Below, one piece after another: positions 16,005-24,741 of a stretch of 64,000 bases of DNA. The position numbers and the translations under genes were made by a program. The notes under the pieces were generated by a model, which was given only the letters and a program-made list of their open reading frames with translations, searched no databases and had not been told where the DNA came from. Numbering within the stretch: position 1 is the stretch's first letter; each line of letters opens with the position of its first letter. The stretch comes from Sphingosinicella microcystinivorans (GTDB taxonomy: Bacteria; Pseudomonadota; Alphaproteobacteria; Sphingomonadales; Sphingomonadaceae). The DNA lies in the NCBI RefSeq assembly GCF_027941835.1, contig NZ_CP116005.1, positions 1,255,501 through 1,319,500 of the forward strand, read 5' to 3'.

Positions 16005-18998
16005 TCATCGGGCATTCTCCCGCGCTTCACGCAGGGCACGGTTAAAGAAGTGGCGAGTCGCCTTCTCCCGAGCTTGGGCGTCCGTCAGCACGATATTGCG
16101 CATCTCGTTGTCGCGCTGAAACATGCGGATCGCCCCCTGAAAGAAAGCTTGGGCGAATGCCGTGTAAACGACATCCGGGGGGTTGTTTCGGAGCATCTCG
16201 GTCAGGTCTTCATCGAGAATTTCACGATTTACTTGCTCGAAGCGGATCATGTCCGCTTCTGAAAACTCCGTGCCGTGACGATCATTAAATGCCCGTACGA
16301 TCTCGGACAGCTCTTTGCGCTCATCTTCCGTGTATTCCTTCGCGCCGAATTCGCTGATTGCTTTCAACGCTTGAGTATCACCGGGGGAAAGCGAGGCGCT
16401 GCCCTGCTCTTTCTGATCCACTTTGAACGCCTGAAGACGGAGCATGTCTTCGGTCAGTTCAATTTCCGGCGGCACCTCACGGTTTGGCAGCAGACGTGAC
16501 AGCCAAGCGCCATAGCTCGCGAGCTTTTCGAGGCCAGTATCTTCAAGTCGGATCACCTGTGCGATGAAGCTATAGAAGCGATTGTAGCTTTTCAGGAGCT
16601 GGCGGAATTCTTCCTGCCGACCTTCATCGTCATCGGCCTCGAACCGGGCTACGGCGTGGCGAACTAGCCCCTCAAGACGGGCGCGGTCACCGCCGCCCAA
16701 TGGCCCTTTGAAATAAACCTGCGCAAAACGTTCAATTTCGTCTCTGTCGAGGTAGCCGAATTTGTACAAGCGTCCTTCAAGATCATAGACCTGATTAGGG
16801 TCGGACATGGCCTCAACGGTCGTGTCCTCATAGTATGGTCGAAACGCATTCTGGATGTCTTCGATGGTGTTTTGAAAGTCGAGGATAAAAGTTCGTTCTT
16901 TACCGGGTCTTGTGCGATTCAAACGGGACAGCGTCTGGACGGCCTGAAGGCTCGCCAGCTTCCGATCAACATACATCGCGCAGAGCTTCGGCTGGTCGAA
17001 GCCAGTCTGATATTTCTCTGCGACAATGAGAATACGATACGTCTCAGAGTACGGCGAGCCATCAGGCTTGAATCCATCGAAACGGCCCGGCAACTCGGTT
17101 TCGGAAAAACCGTTCACGTCGGCTTCCGTATAGGTCTCACCGTCCAGCTCAAGATCGCCGGAGAAGGCGACAAGCGCTTTCAGGTCGGCATAGCCTTCGG
17201 TCTCCATATAATTGCGTACGCCGAAATAGTAACGCAGCGCGTGTTCGCGGCTTTGCGTGACGATCATCGCCTTGGCCTGTCCATTCAGCTCACCCATGAT
17301 GTGCCGCCGAAAGTGTTCTACGATAATCTCGACCTTCTGACCGATGGCTGTCGCGTGGAGCGTCGCATAGCGTGCGACCTTGCGCTGTCCCCTCCGCCCG
17401 CTGAGCTGAGGATCGTCTTCGATGGTTTTTTCGAGTTGGTAATAGGCTTTGTAGGTCATGTAATTCTGGAGTACGTCCAGAATAAAGCCTTCTTCGATGG
17501 CTTGGCGCATCGAGTAGAGGTGAAACGGGTGCGGCAACCCGTCCGTCCCTTTAATGCCAAAACGCTCCAGCGTGACGTTGCGGGGCGTAGCCGTAAACGC
17601 AAAGAAGCTGATATTGGCCTGTGGACCGCGCGCCCGCTGATACTCGGCAATCAAATCCTCGATGTCCTCGCTTGAGGACGCCTCTCGGGTGAGCGCGTCC
17701 GTCATGGCCTGCGCCGATTTTCCAGACTGACTCGAATGGGCCTCATCAACGATGACGGCAAAGCTGCGATTGCCCTGTCCTGAGATTTCACGAAGGTGGT
17801 CTGTCGAGAATTTCTGGATGGTCGTAACGATGATCCGCGCACCCTTGGCAATAGCATCCTTCAGCTGTCGGGACGTACCGTCGATCTTTTTCACAACGCC
17901 GCTGGTCTGCTCGAATTGTGATACGGTGCCTTGTAGCTGCCGATCGAGAACGACGCGGTCAGTCACAATGATCGCGGTATTGAAAACCTGCTTATCGGCG
18001 GCATCGTGCAGGTTGATAGCATGATGAGCGAGCCAGCCGATTGTGTTGGACTTTCCCGATCCGGCCGAATGCTGGATCAGATAGTTGCTGCCGGGGCCGT
18101 TCGCCTTGGCATGCCCTATCAGCCTGCGCACAGCATCAAGCTGCTGGAACCGGGGGAAGATCATGGCTTCCGATTTGCCGGCCGCCTCAAGATGCATGAA
18201 CTGCCCGATCACATCGAGCAGGACGGAGCGGGAGAAAATAGCATCACCCCACTCTCCCGAACGATAGAGGTAAGCCACCCGGAATTCGTCATCAACATCC
18301 GGGTTTCCGGCTCCGCCATCGCGTCCCCGGTTGAACGGAAGGAAACGGGTTTTTCCGTTCTGGAGGTGCGTCGTCATGGAGACATTGTCTTCATCGACGG
18401 CAAAGTGAACCAGTGCACCCCGCTTAAACGTCAGCAGCGGTTCACCGGCTGGCGAACGATCCTGCCGATACTGCCTCTCGGCGTGCCGGAAAGTCGATCC
18501 CGTCAAGAGGTTCTTGGTTTCCAGAGTGGCAACGGGCAGGCCGTTCAGAAACAGCACCACGTCCAGCCGACCGCCGTGCTTCTGGCTGTATTCGACTTCG
18601 TCCATCACGCTAAAGATATTGGCGTGGTATTCCTCCAGCCGCTTCGGTTCGAGGCCGCTGGCGGGCCTGAAATAGCAAATGCTGAAATGAATGCCGGGAA
18701 CGATCTTAATCCCCTTGCGCAGCACGTCCAGCAAGCCGCGATCCTTCAGCGCCTTAGCCAGCTGTGTGAAAAGAGTATCCTCTGCCGAGGCTGCATAGTG
18801 CTGGACGAGCTTATCCCATGCCTCCGGCTGGCTGTGCTGGATAAAGCGCACGACAAGGGCGCGATCCATTGCAAGCGATCGATCAAAATCAGTGGTAGCG
18901 AAGCGCTGTTCATAGCCTTCGCCCGCAACCAGTCGTTCGATCAGGTGATTTTGGAGTACTCGCTCCCGGTGCACGGTTTGTGATGAATATGCCGTCAT
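16005..18998 (-). CDS. hsdR: Type I restriction enzyme R subunit
   Basis: The protein has 997 residues. The N-terminal nuclease part has an acidic/ETK core (VVLFLNGLPVATLETKN). The SF2 motor follows, with Walker A in HSAGSGKSNT, DEAH in VIVDEAHSSQSG and the TAT motif in FFAFTATPRNVTL. Later helicase motifs include EKYQTGFDQP and LSRLNRT. It translocates and cuts DNA lacking HsdM methylation. It is the last gene of the operon and overlaps kwaB by 4 nt. All motor motifs are intact. Lower GC than the chromosome supports acquisition. Confidence 0.95.
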   Translation of the reverse strand: MTAYSSQTVHRERVLQNHLIERLVAGEGYEQRFATTDFDRSLAMDRALVVRFIQHSQPEAWDKLVQHYAASAEDTLFTQLAKALKDRGLLDVLRKGIKIVPGIHFSICYFRPASGLEPKRLEEYHANIFSVMDEVEYSQKHGGRLDVVLFLNGLPVATLETKNLLTGSTFRHAERQYRQDRSPAGEPLLTFKRGALVHFAVDEDNVSMTTHLQNGKTRFLPFNRGRDGGAGNPDVDDEFRVAYLYRSGEWGDAIFSRSVLLDVIGQFMHLEAAGKSEAMIFPRFQQLDAVRRLIGHAKANGPGSNYLIQHSAGSGKSNTIGWLAHHAINLHDAADKQVFNTAIIVTDRVVLDRQLQGTVSQFEQTSGVVKKIDGTSRQLKDAIAKGARIIVTTIQKFSTDHLREISGQGNRSFAVIVDEAHSSQSGKSAQAMTDALTREASSSEDIEDLIAEYQRARGPQANISFFAFTATPRNVTLERFGIKGTDGLPHPFHLYSMRQAIEEGFILDVLQNYMTYKAYYQLEKTIEDDPQLSGRRGQRKVARYATLHATAIGQKVEIIVEHFRRHIMGELNGQAKAMIVTQSREHALRYYFGVRNYMETEGYADLKALVAFSGDLELDGETYTEADVNGFSETELPGRFDGFKPDGSPYSETYRILIVAEKYQTGFDQPKLCAMYVDRKLASLQAVQTLSRLNRTRPGKERTFILDFQNTIEDIQNAFRPYYEDTTVEAMSDPNQVYDLEGRLYKFGYLDRDEIERFAQVYFKGPLGGGDRARLEGLVRHAVARFEADDDEGRQEEFRQLLKSYNRFYSFIAQVIRLEDTGLEKLASYGAWLSRLLPNREVPPEIELTEDMLRLQAFKVDQKEQGSASLSPGDTQALKAISEFGAKEYTEDERKELSEIVRAFNDRHGTEFSEADMIRFEQVNREILDEDLTEMLRNNPPDVVYTAFAQAFFQGAIRMFQRDNEMRNIVLTDAQAREKATRHFFNRALREARENAR

Positions 18999-19861
18999 GC
19001 CGGTCTCTTGGAATTCGTAATGTAACGCTGACCGGTCAGTGGCGCTTCATAGAGTCCGTCATCGAGGAACCGCAGCAACTTCTTAATGTCGGCACGATCA
19101 TCTGGCATGACCAGCCTGCCGTTGTTGACCGTCACGGCCACGCCGACCGCACCGCAGGCGGTTTCGATCTGCGGAACGGTGTAGGTGCCGAGGGTGCCGC
19201 TGCGACCAATGGCGTGGACAAGTTTTCGAATAGTCTGATCGGCGGCGGCCAGAAAGCTGGCAGCATTCGTGACCTCGAAATGTGCATGCGCAGCAAAATC
19301 TTGCACCTCCTGATCCGTGGCGGCGCGATAGACATCGATCAGGTTTATGATTGCGCGCAGCTTATGAAAGCTGCGGAATTTGACCTTGCCGCCTTCGATG
19401 ACGCAGGTAAGTCCCGTGTCCAGAGAGAATGCCGGGTCCGAGAGACGGCGGAAAGCGTTGCCATCCTGCAAGAGGGAGAAGCGGCGACTTAGAAGCTGCT
19501 GGGGAGAGAACCGCTGGACTAGGACTTTTGTGGCACCATTTGCGGAAACGCCCGTGAATATCGCCTTGATGCCCTCAGATGCGATGTTCGCCGTATTGAT
19601 ATCGGGAATGCTGACTGGATTTGCGTTGATGGCGCTCACGAAAATCGCGGCTTCCTGCGGAGTGTCGATGGTGAGGAATTCGTCCTCGTCAGGCGTCCAA
19701 CTGCCGTCGAACGCTACCTCCGATGTGATACCGTCGCGGAAATCGGCTTCCTGCTGATTGAAGATACCCTCGACCTGCTGCTGCACCGCTTGGTCGAGCC
19801 GGACGCGTTTGGCAACAAGCCCCGCTGCAGTCCTGCAGGCAACAAAAAGGTTTTGCGGCAT
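18995..19861 (-). CDS. kwaB: Kiwa defence protein KwaB-like (DUF4868)
   Basis: The protein has 288 residues. The C-terminal half resembles DUF4868, the domain of KwaB; the clearest block is KVKFRSFHKLRAIINLID followed by YRAATDQEVQDFAAH. KwaB is the cytoplasmic effector of Kiwa, reported to bind DNA and block phage replication with the membrane partner KwaA. The order kwaA-kwaB, a 1-base gap, and a membrane protein of the right size support the call. It lies inside an hsdMS-hsdR operon (4-nt overlap with hsdR). Recognition is by family memory, not a search, so a different DUF4868 protein remains possible. Confidence 0.72.
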   Translation of the reverse strand: MPQNLFVACRTAAGLVAKRVRLDQAVQQQVEGIFNQQEADFRDGITSEVAFDGSWTPDEDEFLTIDTPQEAAIFVSAINANPVSIPDINTANIASEGIKAIFTGVSANGATKVLVQRFSPQQLLSRRFSLLQDGNAFRRLSDPAFSLDTGLTCVIEGGKVKFRSFHKLRAIINLIDVYRAATDQEVQDFAAHAHFEVTNAASFLAAADQTIRKLVHAIGRSGTLGTYTVPQIETACGAVGVAVTVNNGRLVMPDDRADIKKLLRFLDDGLYEAPLTGQRYITNSKRPA

Positions 19862-19862
19862 T

Positions 19863-20384
19863 CTATTCCTCCCCCAAGTCCAATACGATATATTCCGTTA
19901 ATTGGCCGATCTCGACCGTGTCCGTCGCGTTTCGAAGCTGCTTCTTGGTGATAAGGACGTATGTAACGCCCTCGGCTGTGCCGACCTTATAAAAATGCCA
20001 GCCCATCAAACCGAGCAGCGGATTGAAATGATAGCTGTATCCCGTAGCAACGACGCCCGCGAATATCAGGATGGCTGGAATCCAGACATTCCAATTCAGC
20101 GCGTCAAACTGCGCCGTGAACAGCGGCAGCAGGTAGAGCAGGAGAAAGCCCATGTTCTCCCGGTCGGCGGCTTCTATTGAGACCGGCTTGAACGACATGC
20201 GTTCAAGATTGTTCTTCGCGTAGCGCAACAGGAGCCAGCAAACAAAGACAAGGGCAACACACGCGGCGGCGAGAACGAGCGCCACGCAGGAATCACCAGA
20301 CTGGAACGCGACCCATGCATAGGTCAGCAGCACCGGCGCAATGGCGGTGCTGGTCAACATCAGCTTGGCGACCCTGCTCAGCAT
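19863..20384 (-). CDS. kwaA: Kiwa membrane protein KwaA-like
   Basis: The ATG at 20384, four bases after the hsdS stop, gives 173 residues. Four hydrophobic segments lie at about 9-27, 33-53, 78-90 and 97-117. A C-terminal soluble tail follows, with YHFNPLLGLMGWHFYKV and VTYVLITKKQLRN. This matches KwaA, the four-helix membrane sensor of Kiwa. A longer frame starting at 20546 overlaps hsdS and has no membrane-protein features, so it was rejected. The next gene, a DUF4868 protein, is the usual KwaB partner. Confidence 0.72.
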   Translation of the reverse strand: MLSRVAKLMLTSTAIAPVLLTYAWVAFQSGDSCVALVLAAACVALVFVCWLLLRYAKNNLERMSFKPVSIEAADRENMGFLLLYLLPLFTAQFDALNWNVWIPAILIFAGVVATGYSYHFNPLLGLMGWHFYKVGTAEGVTYVLITKKQLRNATDTVEIGQLTEYIVLDLGEE

Positions 20385-20388
20385 GGGG

Positions 20389-21753
20389 TTAACCCGTTGC
20401 CCGAGCGGCGGCAGGTGGCGGCATTTCGTCCTCCAACCGGTCGAGGCGACTTCCGGTAATGTCCCCGCTTTGCCAAGTGGCAATGTCGATCTGGCCGGTA
20501 ACAGCGGCTGTGATGAGCGCGACACGGAATTCAGCCAACTTGGCAATAGAAATTTCGATGTCGGCGCGCAGCCTATCGATCTTCTTAAATTCAGATTCTA
20601 GATAAACATTAATACACTTCTGATGATCAAGTGGCGGCAATGGCAACCAAATGTTGGCCATACGGCTCAATCCGAGATCGTTGTTGGTTGCTCCGCGCGT
20701 GAAAAGTTGAGACTGTTCATAACATCCCCGGCTATTCAGCGCGTTTGCGATATATTCTGGATTTGCAACTTTGCGTCTTATTTTTAATAGCGCAACGTGA
20801 ACCCAGATTTGAAAATCAAAATTCAAATCCACATAGCGCGCTACTCCTGTAGTTCCGCCTTTGGTATAGAGAACGTCGCCCACCCGTGGCCGTAATTTTT
20901 TGGATAGCTCCAGAAATAGGTCATCAGATATATATTTCGCATCGTCCAGCGCCCACCGGTCGACTTTGATATTGCGCGCAGAAATGAAAGGGACCCCAGC
21001 GTCAACATACTCTGGCGAAATGTGAGGACCGTCAGAAATTTGACTGACAACGTTCTTAAGGCGCGCGAGCTGCCAACCATTTGGTATTGTGGGGAACCAG
21101 AGGTTTCCAGTATCTCTAGTGGCGGGGTTGCCAAGCAAGTTCCCGCAAATCGCATGATTGATCCGACTAGCCCTCAGCTCGTCGGCGATCCTCAGCAACC
21201 GCTGTTTCTTCTCGATCAGTTGATCGATGCGCGCTGTCTCGCGGTCGAGGAAATCCCCAATCAACTTTTGTGCATTGGCATCCGGAGCGGCTACCCAGTC
21301 ATTCGGAAAGTCAGCAAACTTAATAGATTGGCGAACCCCGCCACCGAGAGAGTAGTAGTATTTAGCGAGATCAAGTGCCAGCAAAGCGTATGCCCAGAAG
21401 CGCGGATCGTGCCCTTCTGCAATGTCTAGTGCATCGTAGGCGGACGTGATAATGCCGCGCTCTTTGACTAAGCCTTGGCGGAGGCTGCGCTTATCATTTT
21501 GCAGATCGGTAAGCCGCATCACAATATTGTCCGGCTCCACGATCTGATAGGTTTCAAAGCTCTCGGGGAGGAGTCCTTCGGTGGTGTCGATGTCTTTCCG
21601 TACAATCCGCCCATAGCTTAGAGACAGCAGGTTTTCTTCCTGCATGCCGACATTCTTGTAGCCCTTTCGCACACGGAGGACTCTGTGAAGCTTGTTCAAG
21701 CTCCAACCATCGGGGCGCGGCGCGGAATGAACCCTTTCCTGCAAAGTGATCAC
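20389..21753 (-). CDS. hsdS: Type I restriction-modification specificity subunit
   Basis: The protein has 454 residues with two target-recognition domains (about 1-155 and 215-375), each followed by a helical spacer. The conserved spacers are visible as IGDFLDRETARIDQLIEKKQRLL and VYLESEFKKIDRLRADIEISI; the spacing between them sets the site length. HsdS gives the M2S and R2M2S complexes their DNA target, which cannot be read from sequence. Start overlaps hsdM by 4 nt; kwaA begins 4 nt after the stop. Confidence 0.93.
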   Translation of the reverse strand: MITLQERVHSAPRPDGWSLNKLHRVLRVRKGYKNVGMQEENLLSLSYGRIVRKDIDTTEGLLPESFETYQIVEPDNIVMRLTDLQNDKRSLRQGLVKERGIITSAYDALDIAEGHDPRFWAYALLALDLAKYYYSLGGGVRQSIKFADFPNDWVAAPDANAQKLIGDFLDRETARIDQLIEKKQRLLRIADELRASRINHAICGNLLGNPATRDTGNLWFPTIPNGWQLARLKNVVSQISDGPHISPEYVDAGVPFISARNIKVDRWALDDAKYISDDLFLELSKKLRPRVGDVLYTKGGTTGVARYVDLNFDFQIWVHVALLKIRRKVANPEYIANALNSRGCYEQSQLFTRGATNNDLGLSRMANIWLPLPPLDHQKCINVYLESEFKKIDRLRADIEISIAKLAEFRVALITAAVTGQIDIATWQSGDITGSRLDRLEDEMPPPAAARATG

Positions 21754-23780
21754 GCCGCCACCTCTTTCAGGAGTCCGGCGATCTCAGCCTCAAGTATCCT
21801 CAACTCAGCGTCGATTTCCTCCAGCGGGCGGGGCGGGACATAGCGATAGAAGTACCGGTTGAAGTTGATCTCGTATCCCACGCGGCCGACTTCGCCGTCG
21901 CGCGCGTCACAATAGCTTTCATCCACCCAAGCATCAGGAACGAACGGCTTGACCTCCCGCTCGACATAGTCGCGCCAGTCGTCTTTCAACGGCACCAGCT
22001 CATGGTTGCGCAGTTCTGTATCCGGCTCCGGATTGCCGTTCTTATCCGTGCAGATGTCGGCATCCTCGTCCCGTTCCGATAGGGCAGAGAGGATAGCCTT
22101 CCTCACCGGCGTGCCGATCTTCACGCCTTCGGCCTTCAGCGTCTCGCTTAATGCCTTCTCGAACGCATCGCGGCTGGTGAATATTTGATCCGGCAGCGCC
22201 ATCAGCACGTCGAGAATTTCTTCCTTCTCTTGATCTTCCAGCTTCTCGAACGGCTTTTCCGATCCGAGCCGGGCAATGCGTTCCTGACTCACCAGAAAAT
22301 TCAGGCGCAAGGGCCGCTCGACGCGAATCTCGCGATAGCCGAAATCGGCGACATCAAAGATTTTTGCCACATCGGATTCGCCGCTCTCCCCATTCAGGAA
22401 CCCGGCATATATGCGCACGATATCGGCTCGGGCCTCGTCCGGAATTTCCCGCCGTTTCGAGCCGAGAGATTTGCGCATGGATTTCCAGAAGCGCTCCCCG
22501 GAGGCATCAATCAGCTGGACTCTGCCCTGCCGGTTGACGGGCTTACGGTTGGTCAGGAGCCAGACATAGGTCTGGATACCGGTGTTGTAGAACAGATCGG
22601 TTGGCAGGGCGACGATTGCCTCAACCCAGTCTTTCTCCAGCATCCAGCGGCGGATTTCGCTTTCGCCGGAAGCCGCACCGCCGGTGAACAGGGGCGATCC
22701 GTTCATAACGATACCAATGCGCGATCCGGCCTCGTCATCGCGCATCTTGGAAATCATATGTTGCAGGAACAGGAGCTGGCCGTCCGATATGCGGGGCGTG
22801 CCCGCCCCGAAACGACCGTCAAAGCCCATCGTGTCCGCTTCGGCCTTGATCTTGTCTTGATATTTCTTCCAGTCCACCCCGTAGGGCGGATTGGACAGCA
22901 TGTAGTGGAATTTCTTGTCCTTGTGAGCATCGTGGCTAAGCGTGTTGCCGAAGGCGATCTGCTCCGGGTCATGCCCCGTCACCAGCATGTCGGATTTGCA
23001 GATGCCGAAGGATTCGCCGTTCAGCTCCTGCCCGAACAACTCAACGCGGATAGAGGAATTGAAGTCCTTGAGCGCGCCTTCCGTCAGGGCTAACATGCCG
23101 CCCGTGCCGCAGGCTGGATCGTATACTTGGCGTATTATCCCGCGCCCGGTGAGTTTGGTATCGTCATTGGCGATCAGAAGATCAACGATCAGTCGGATGA
23201 CCTCTCGCGGCGTGAAATGTTCACCGGCGGTTTCGTTCGAGATTTCCGAGAAGCGGCGGATCAGTTCCTCAAACAAATAACCCATCTCCAGATTACTGAT
23301 GGAATCGGGATGAAGGTCGATTTCGCAGAACCGCTCAAACACGTTCCAGAGAATGCCGCCATCCTTCAGGCGCTTCAGCTGGTCGGTGAACAGGAACTTG
23401 TCGAGGAAAATGTCGCGGACATTGCCTGAGAACTTTGTGATGTAGTCGACTAGATTGTCGTGCAGTTGGCGCGCGTCCTGACCACGCAGGCGGTCGAAGG
23501 TGAAACGCGAAAGATTATAGACCTTCACGTTGCCGCCAATCGCGCCAAACAGGATCATGTCGCGCGTTGCGTCGTCCACGCCATCCGGCAGGGTTTCGGC
23601 AGCGGCGAGGACGGCATCTTTCGATGCTTCGAGAATACAGTCCAAACGCCGCATGACAACGAAGGGCAGAATGACCTTGCCATATTCGGATTGCTTGAAA
23701 TCACCGCGCAGGATTTCCGCGATTGACCACACAAAGCCGCCAAGGCCCTGAATTCTGCTGCTTGCCCCCTTCACGTCCAT
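21750..23780 (-). CDS. hsdM: Type I restriction-modification DNA adenine methyltransferase
   Basis: The protein has 676 residues, longer than typical HsdM because of a C-terminal extension. The N6_Mtase domain carries motif I DPACGTGGML (SAM binding) and motif IV NPPYGVDW (catalytic). HsdM methylates the host site and, with HsdS and HsdR, restricts unmethylated DNA. It starts 7 bases after a small upstream ORF and overlaps hsdS by 4 nt, so it is co-transcribed with the toxin-antitoxin genes upstream. Confidence 0.94.
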   Translation of the reverse strand: MDVKGASSRIQGLGGFVWSIAEILRGDFKQSEYGKVILPFVVMRRLDCILEASKDAVLAAAETLPDGVDDATRDMILFGAIGGNVKVYNLSRFTFDRLRGQDARQLHDNLVDYITKFSGNVRDIFLDKFLFTDQLKRLKDGGILWNVFERFCEIDLHPDSISNLEMGYLFEELIRRFSEISNETAGEHFTPREVIRLIVDLLIANDDTKLTGRGIIRQVYDPACGTGGMLALTEGALKDFNSSIRVELFGQELNGESFGICKSDMLVTGHDPEQIAFGNTLSHDAHKDKKFHYMLSNPPYGVDWKKYQDKIKAEADTMGFDGRFGAGTPRISDGQLLFLQHMISKMRDDEAGSRIGIVMNGSPLFTGGAASGESEIRRWMLEKDWVEAIVALPTDLFYNTGIQTYVWLLTNRKPVNRQGRVQLIDASGERFWKSMRKSLGSKRREIPDEARADIVRIYAGFLNGESGESDVAKIFDVADFGYREIRVERPLRLNFLVSQERIARLGSEKPFEKLEDQEKEEILDVLMALPDQIFTSRDAFEKALSETLKAEGVKIGTPVRKAILSALSERDEDADICTDKNGNPEPDTELRNHELVPLKDDWRDYVEREVKPFVPDAWVDESYCDARDGEVGRVGYEINFNRYFYRYVPPRPLEEIDAELRILEAEIAGLLKEVAA

Positions 23781-23787
23781 TGCTCCT

Positions 23788-23976
23788 TCATTCGCTAGTC
23801 GAACCGGATTCCGGTCCTTCGATATTCCGTAGTTCCTGTTTCACCAGCGTCGCATGGCTACGCGCGGCCCGCACCAAGGCAACCGATGGCTCAGACGGCG
23901 AGCGCAGCGCCTCGACAAGACGGCGCTGGCCGTCAGGAGACAAAACAATGACATGCTCGGCAGATGGCAGATTCAT
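23788..23976 (-). CDS. Small protein like the C-terminal part of DUF1778 antitoxins
   Basis: The frame encodes 62 residues. The segment VIVLSPDGQRRLVEALRSP followed by ALVRAA resembles the C-terminal toxin-binding tail of DUF1778 (TacA-like) antitoxins. The ribbon-helix-helix DNA-binding part is absent and no GNAT toxin follows. It sits 9 nt after higA and 7 nt before hsdM, in phase with the operon. It may be a truncated antitoxin or an antidote peptide for an incoming TacT-like toxin; the function is not known. Confidence 0.5.
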   Translation of the reverse strand: MNLPSAEHVIVLSPDGQRRLVEALRSPSEPSVALVRAARSHATLVKQELRNIEGPESGSTSE

Positions 23977-23985
23977 TCTGGGTCC

Positions 23986-24300
23986 CTATCGTGGCTGGTG
24001 TTCGGCCATCGTGGGCACACCTGAACGAACCGGCAGCCGCGCGATCGCCTGTCCCGCCTTTTCCTCCGCAACACGGATTTCGTAGGCGCTTTGCAGGTTC
24101 AGCCAGAACTGCGGTTCGGTGCCGAACCAGTGCCCGAAGCGCAGTGCGGTATCGCCGGTCACAGCGCGCTTACCAGCGATGATCTGGCTGATCCGGTTTG
24201 GCGGCACGTCGATCTGCCGCGCGAACTCGGTCGGCGAAACATCCAGTCCGTCCAGCTCATCCTTGAGGATTTCGCCGGGATGAACAGCTCTCATAAACAT
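23986..24300 (-). CDS. higA: HigA family antitoxin
   Basis: The protein has 104 residues and starts HPGEILKDELDGLDVSPTEFA, the HigA family opening, with an XRE helix-turn-helix (about 19-75) including RISQIIAGKR and the conserved FWLNLQSAYEI. It neutralises HigB and represses the operon promoter. A second start (24294) two codons downstream is equally possible. It lies 17 nt after higB, in toxin-first order typical of higBA. Confidence 0.93.
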   Translation of the reverse strand: MFMRAVHPGEILKDELDGLDVSPTEFARQIDVPPNRISQIIAGKRAVTGDTALRFGHWFGTEPQFWLNLQSAYEIRVAEEKAGQAIARLPVRSGVPTMAEHQPR

Positions 24301-24317
24301 GGCCTGATCTCCTTTCC

Positions 24318-24602
24318 TCAGTGATAGTCCACGATTTCAACATTGCCCGGCCCAATTTGGCCGGGGAGCCACTCGAAACAGATGCGCCATTGCTGGTTAA
24401 TGCGAATGGAGTACTGTCCTGCACGATCCCCTTTGAGCGCTTCAAGCCGGTTGCCCGGCAGGGCGCGGAGCGTATCGAGCGACAGCGCCGCATTCAGGAT
24501 GGACAGCCGCCGCGCGGCCTGTTCTTCAAACCCTTGAAAGGCTTTAACGAACTCGCCCCTTGCAAAACGCTCTGTGTTTTTATCCCGATAGCTCAGAATC
24601 AT
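24318..24602 (-). CDS. higB: HigB family mRNA-interferase toxin
   Basis: The ATG at 24602 gives 94 residues with the RelE/HigB fold. Conserved blocks are MILSYRDKNTERFARGE, RALPGNRLEALKGDRAGQYSIRI and NQQWRICFEW. HigB cuts mRNA on the ribosome. The longer open frame upstream, with no family features, was rejected. It is the first gene of the defence operon and sits 10-40 bases from a clear promoter. Confidence 0.93.
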   Translation of the reverse strand: MILSYRDKNTERFARGEFVKAFQGFEEQAARRLSILNAALSLDTLRALPGNRLEALKGDRAGQYSIRINQQWRICFEWLPGQIGPGNVEIVDYH

Positions 24603-24611
24603 GATCTTCCA

Positions 24612-24640
24612 ACTATAGCGATATTGACGATGTACGTCAA
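24612..24640 (-). promoter_or_regulatory. Promoter and operator of the higBA-defence operon
   Basis: On the minus strand, -35 TTGACG (24635-24640) and -10 TATAGT (24612-24617) are separated by exactly 17 bases and point into higB. A palindrome TTGACG-5-CGTCAA (24624-24640) covers the -35 and spacer; this is a good candidate HigA operator. It is the only clear promoter seen ahead of the eight-gene block. Confidence 0.8.
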
Positions 24641-24654
24641 ACGTCAATTGAGGG

Positions 24655-24741
24655 GCGATGGTGCGGGACTCAGATATGAGCGGCAACTTGTTCACCATTG
24701 AGACGGCGCACGGCGAGGTGCATGTGTTTTCTAGCAGATGA
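24655..24741 (+). pseudogene. 3' fragment of an ardA-like gene
   Basis: Read on the plus strand, this stretch ends with residues DMSGNLFTIETAHGEVHVFSS, closely matching the end of the intact ArdA (EMNGEFFTVETAHDEVHVFSS). Only about 28 codons with their stop remain. The downstream sequence also resembles what follows ardA: a hairpin and then a shared run near 24824-24866 and 25813-25862. It abuts the higB promoter region and marks the right edge of the defence block. The divergence shows it is not a simple recent duplication. Confidence 0.75.
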
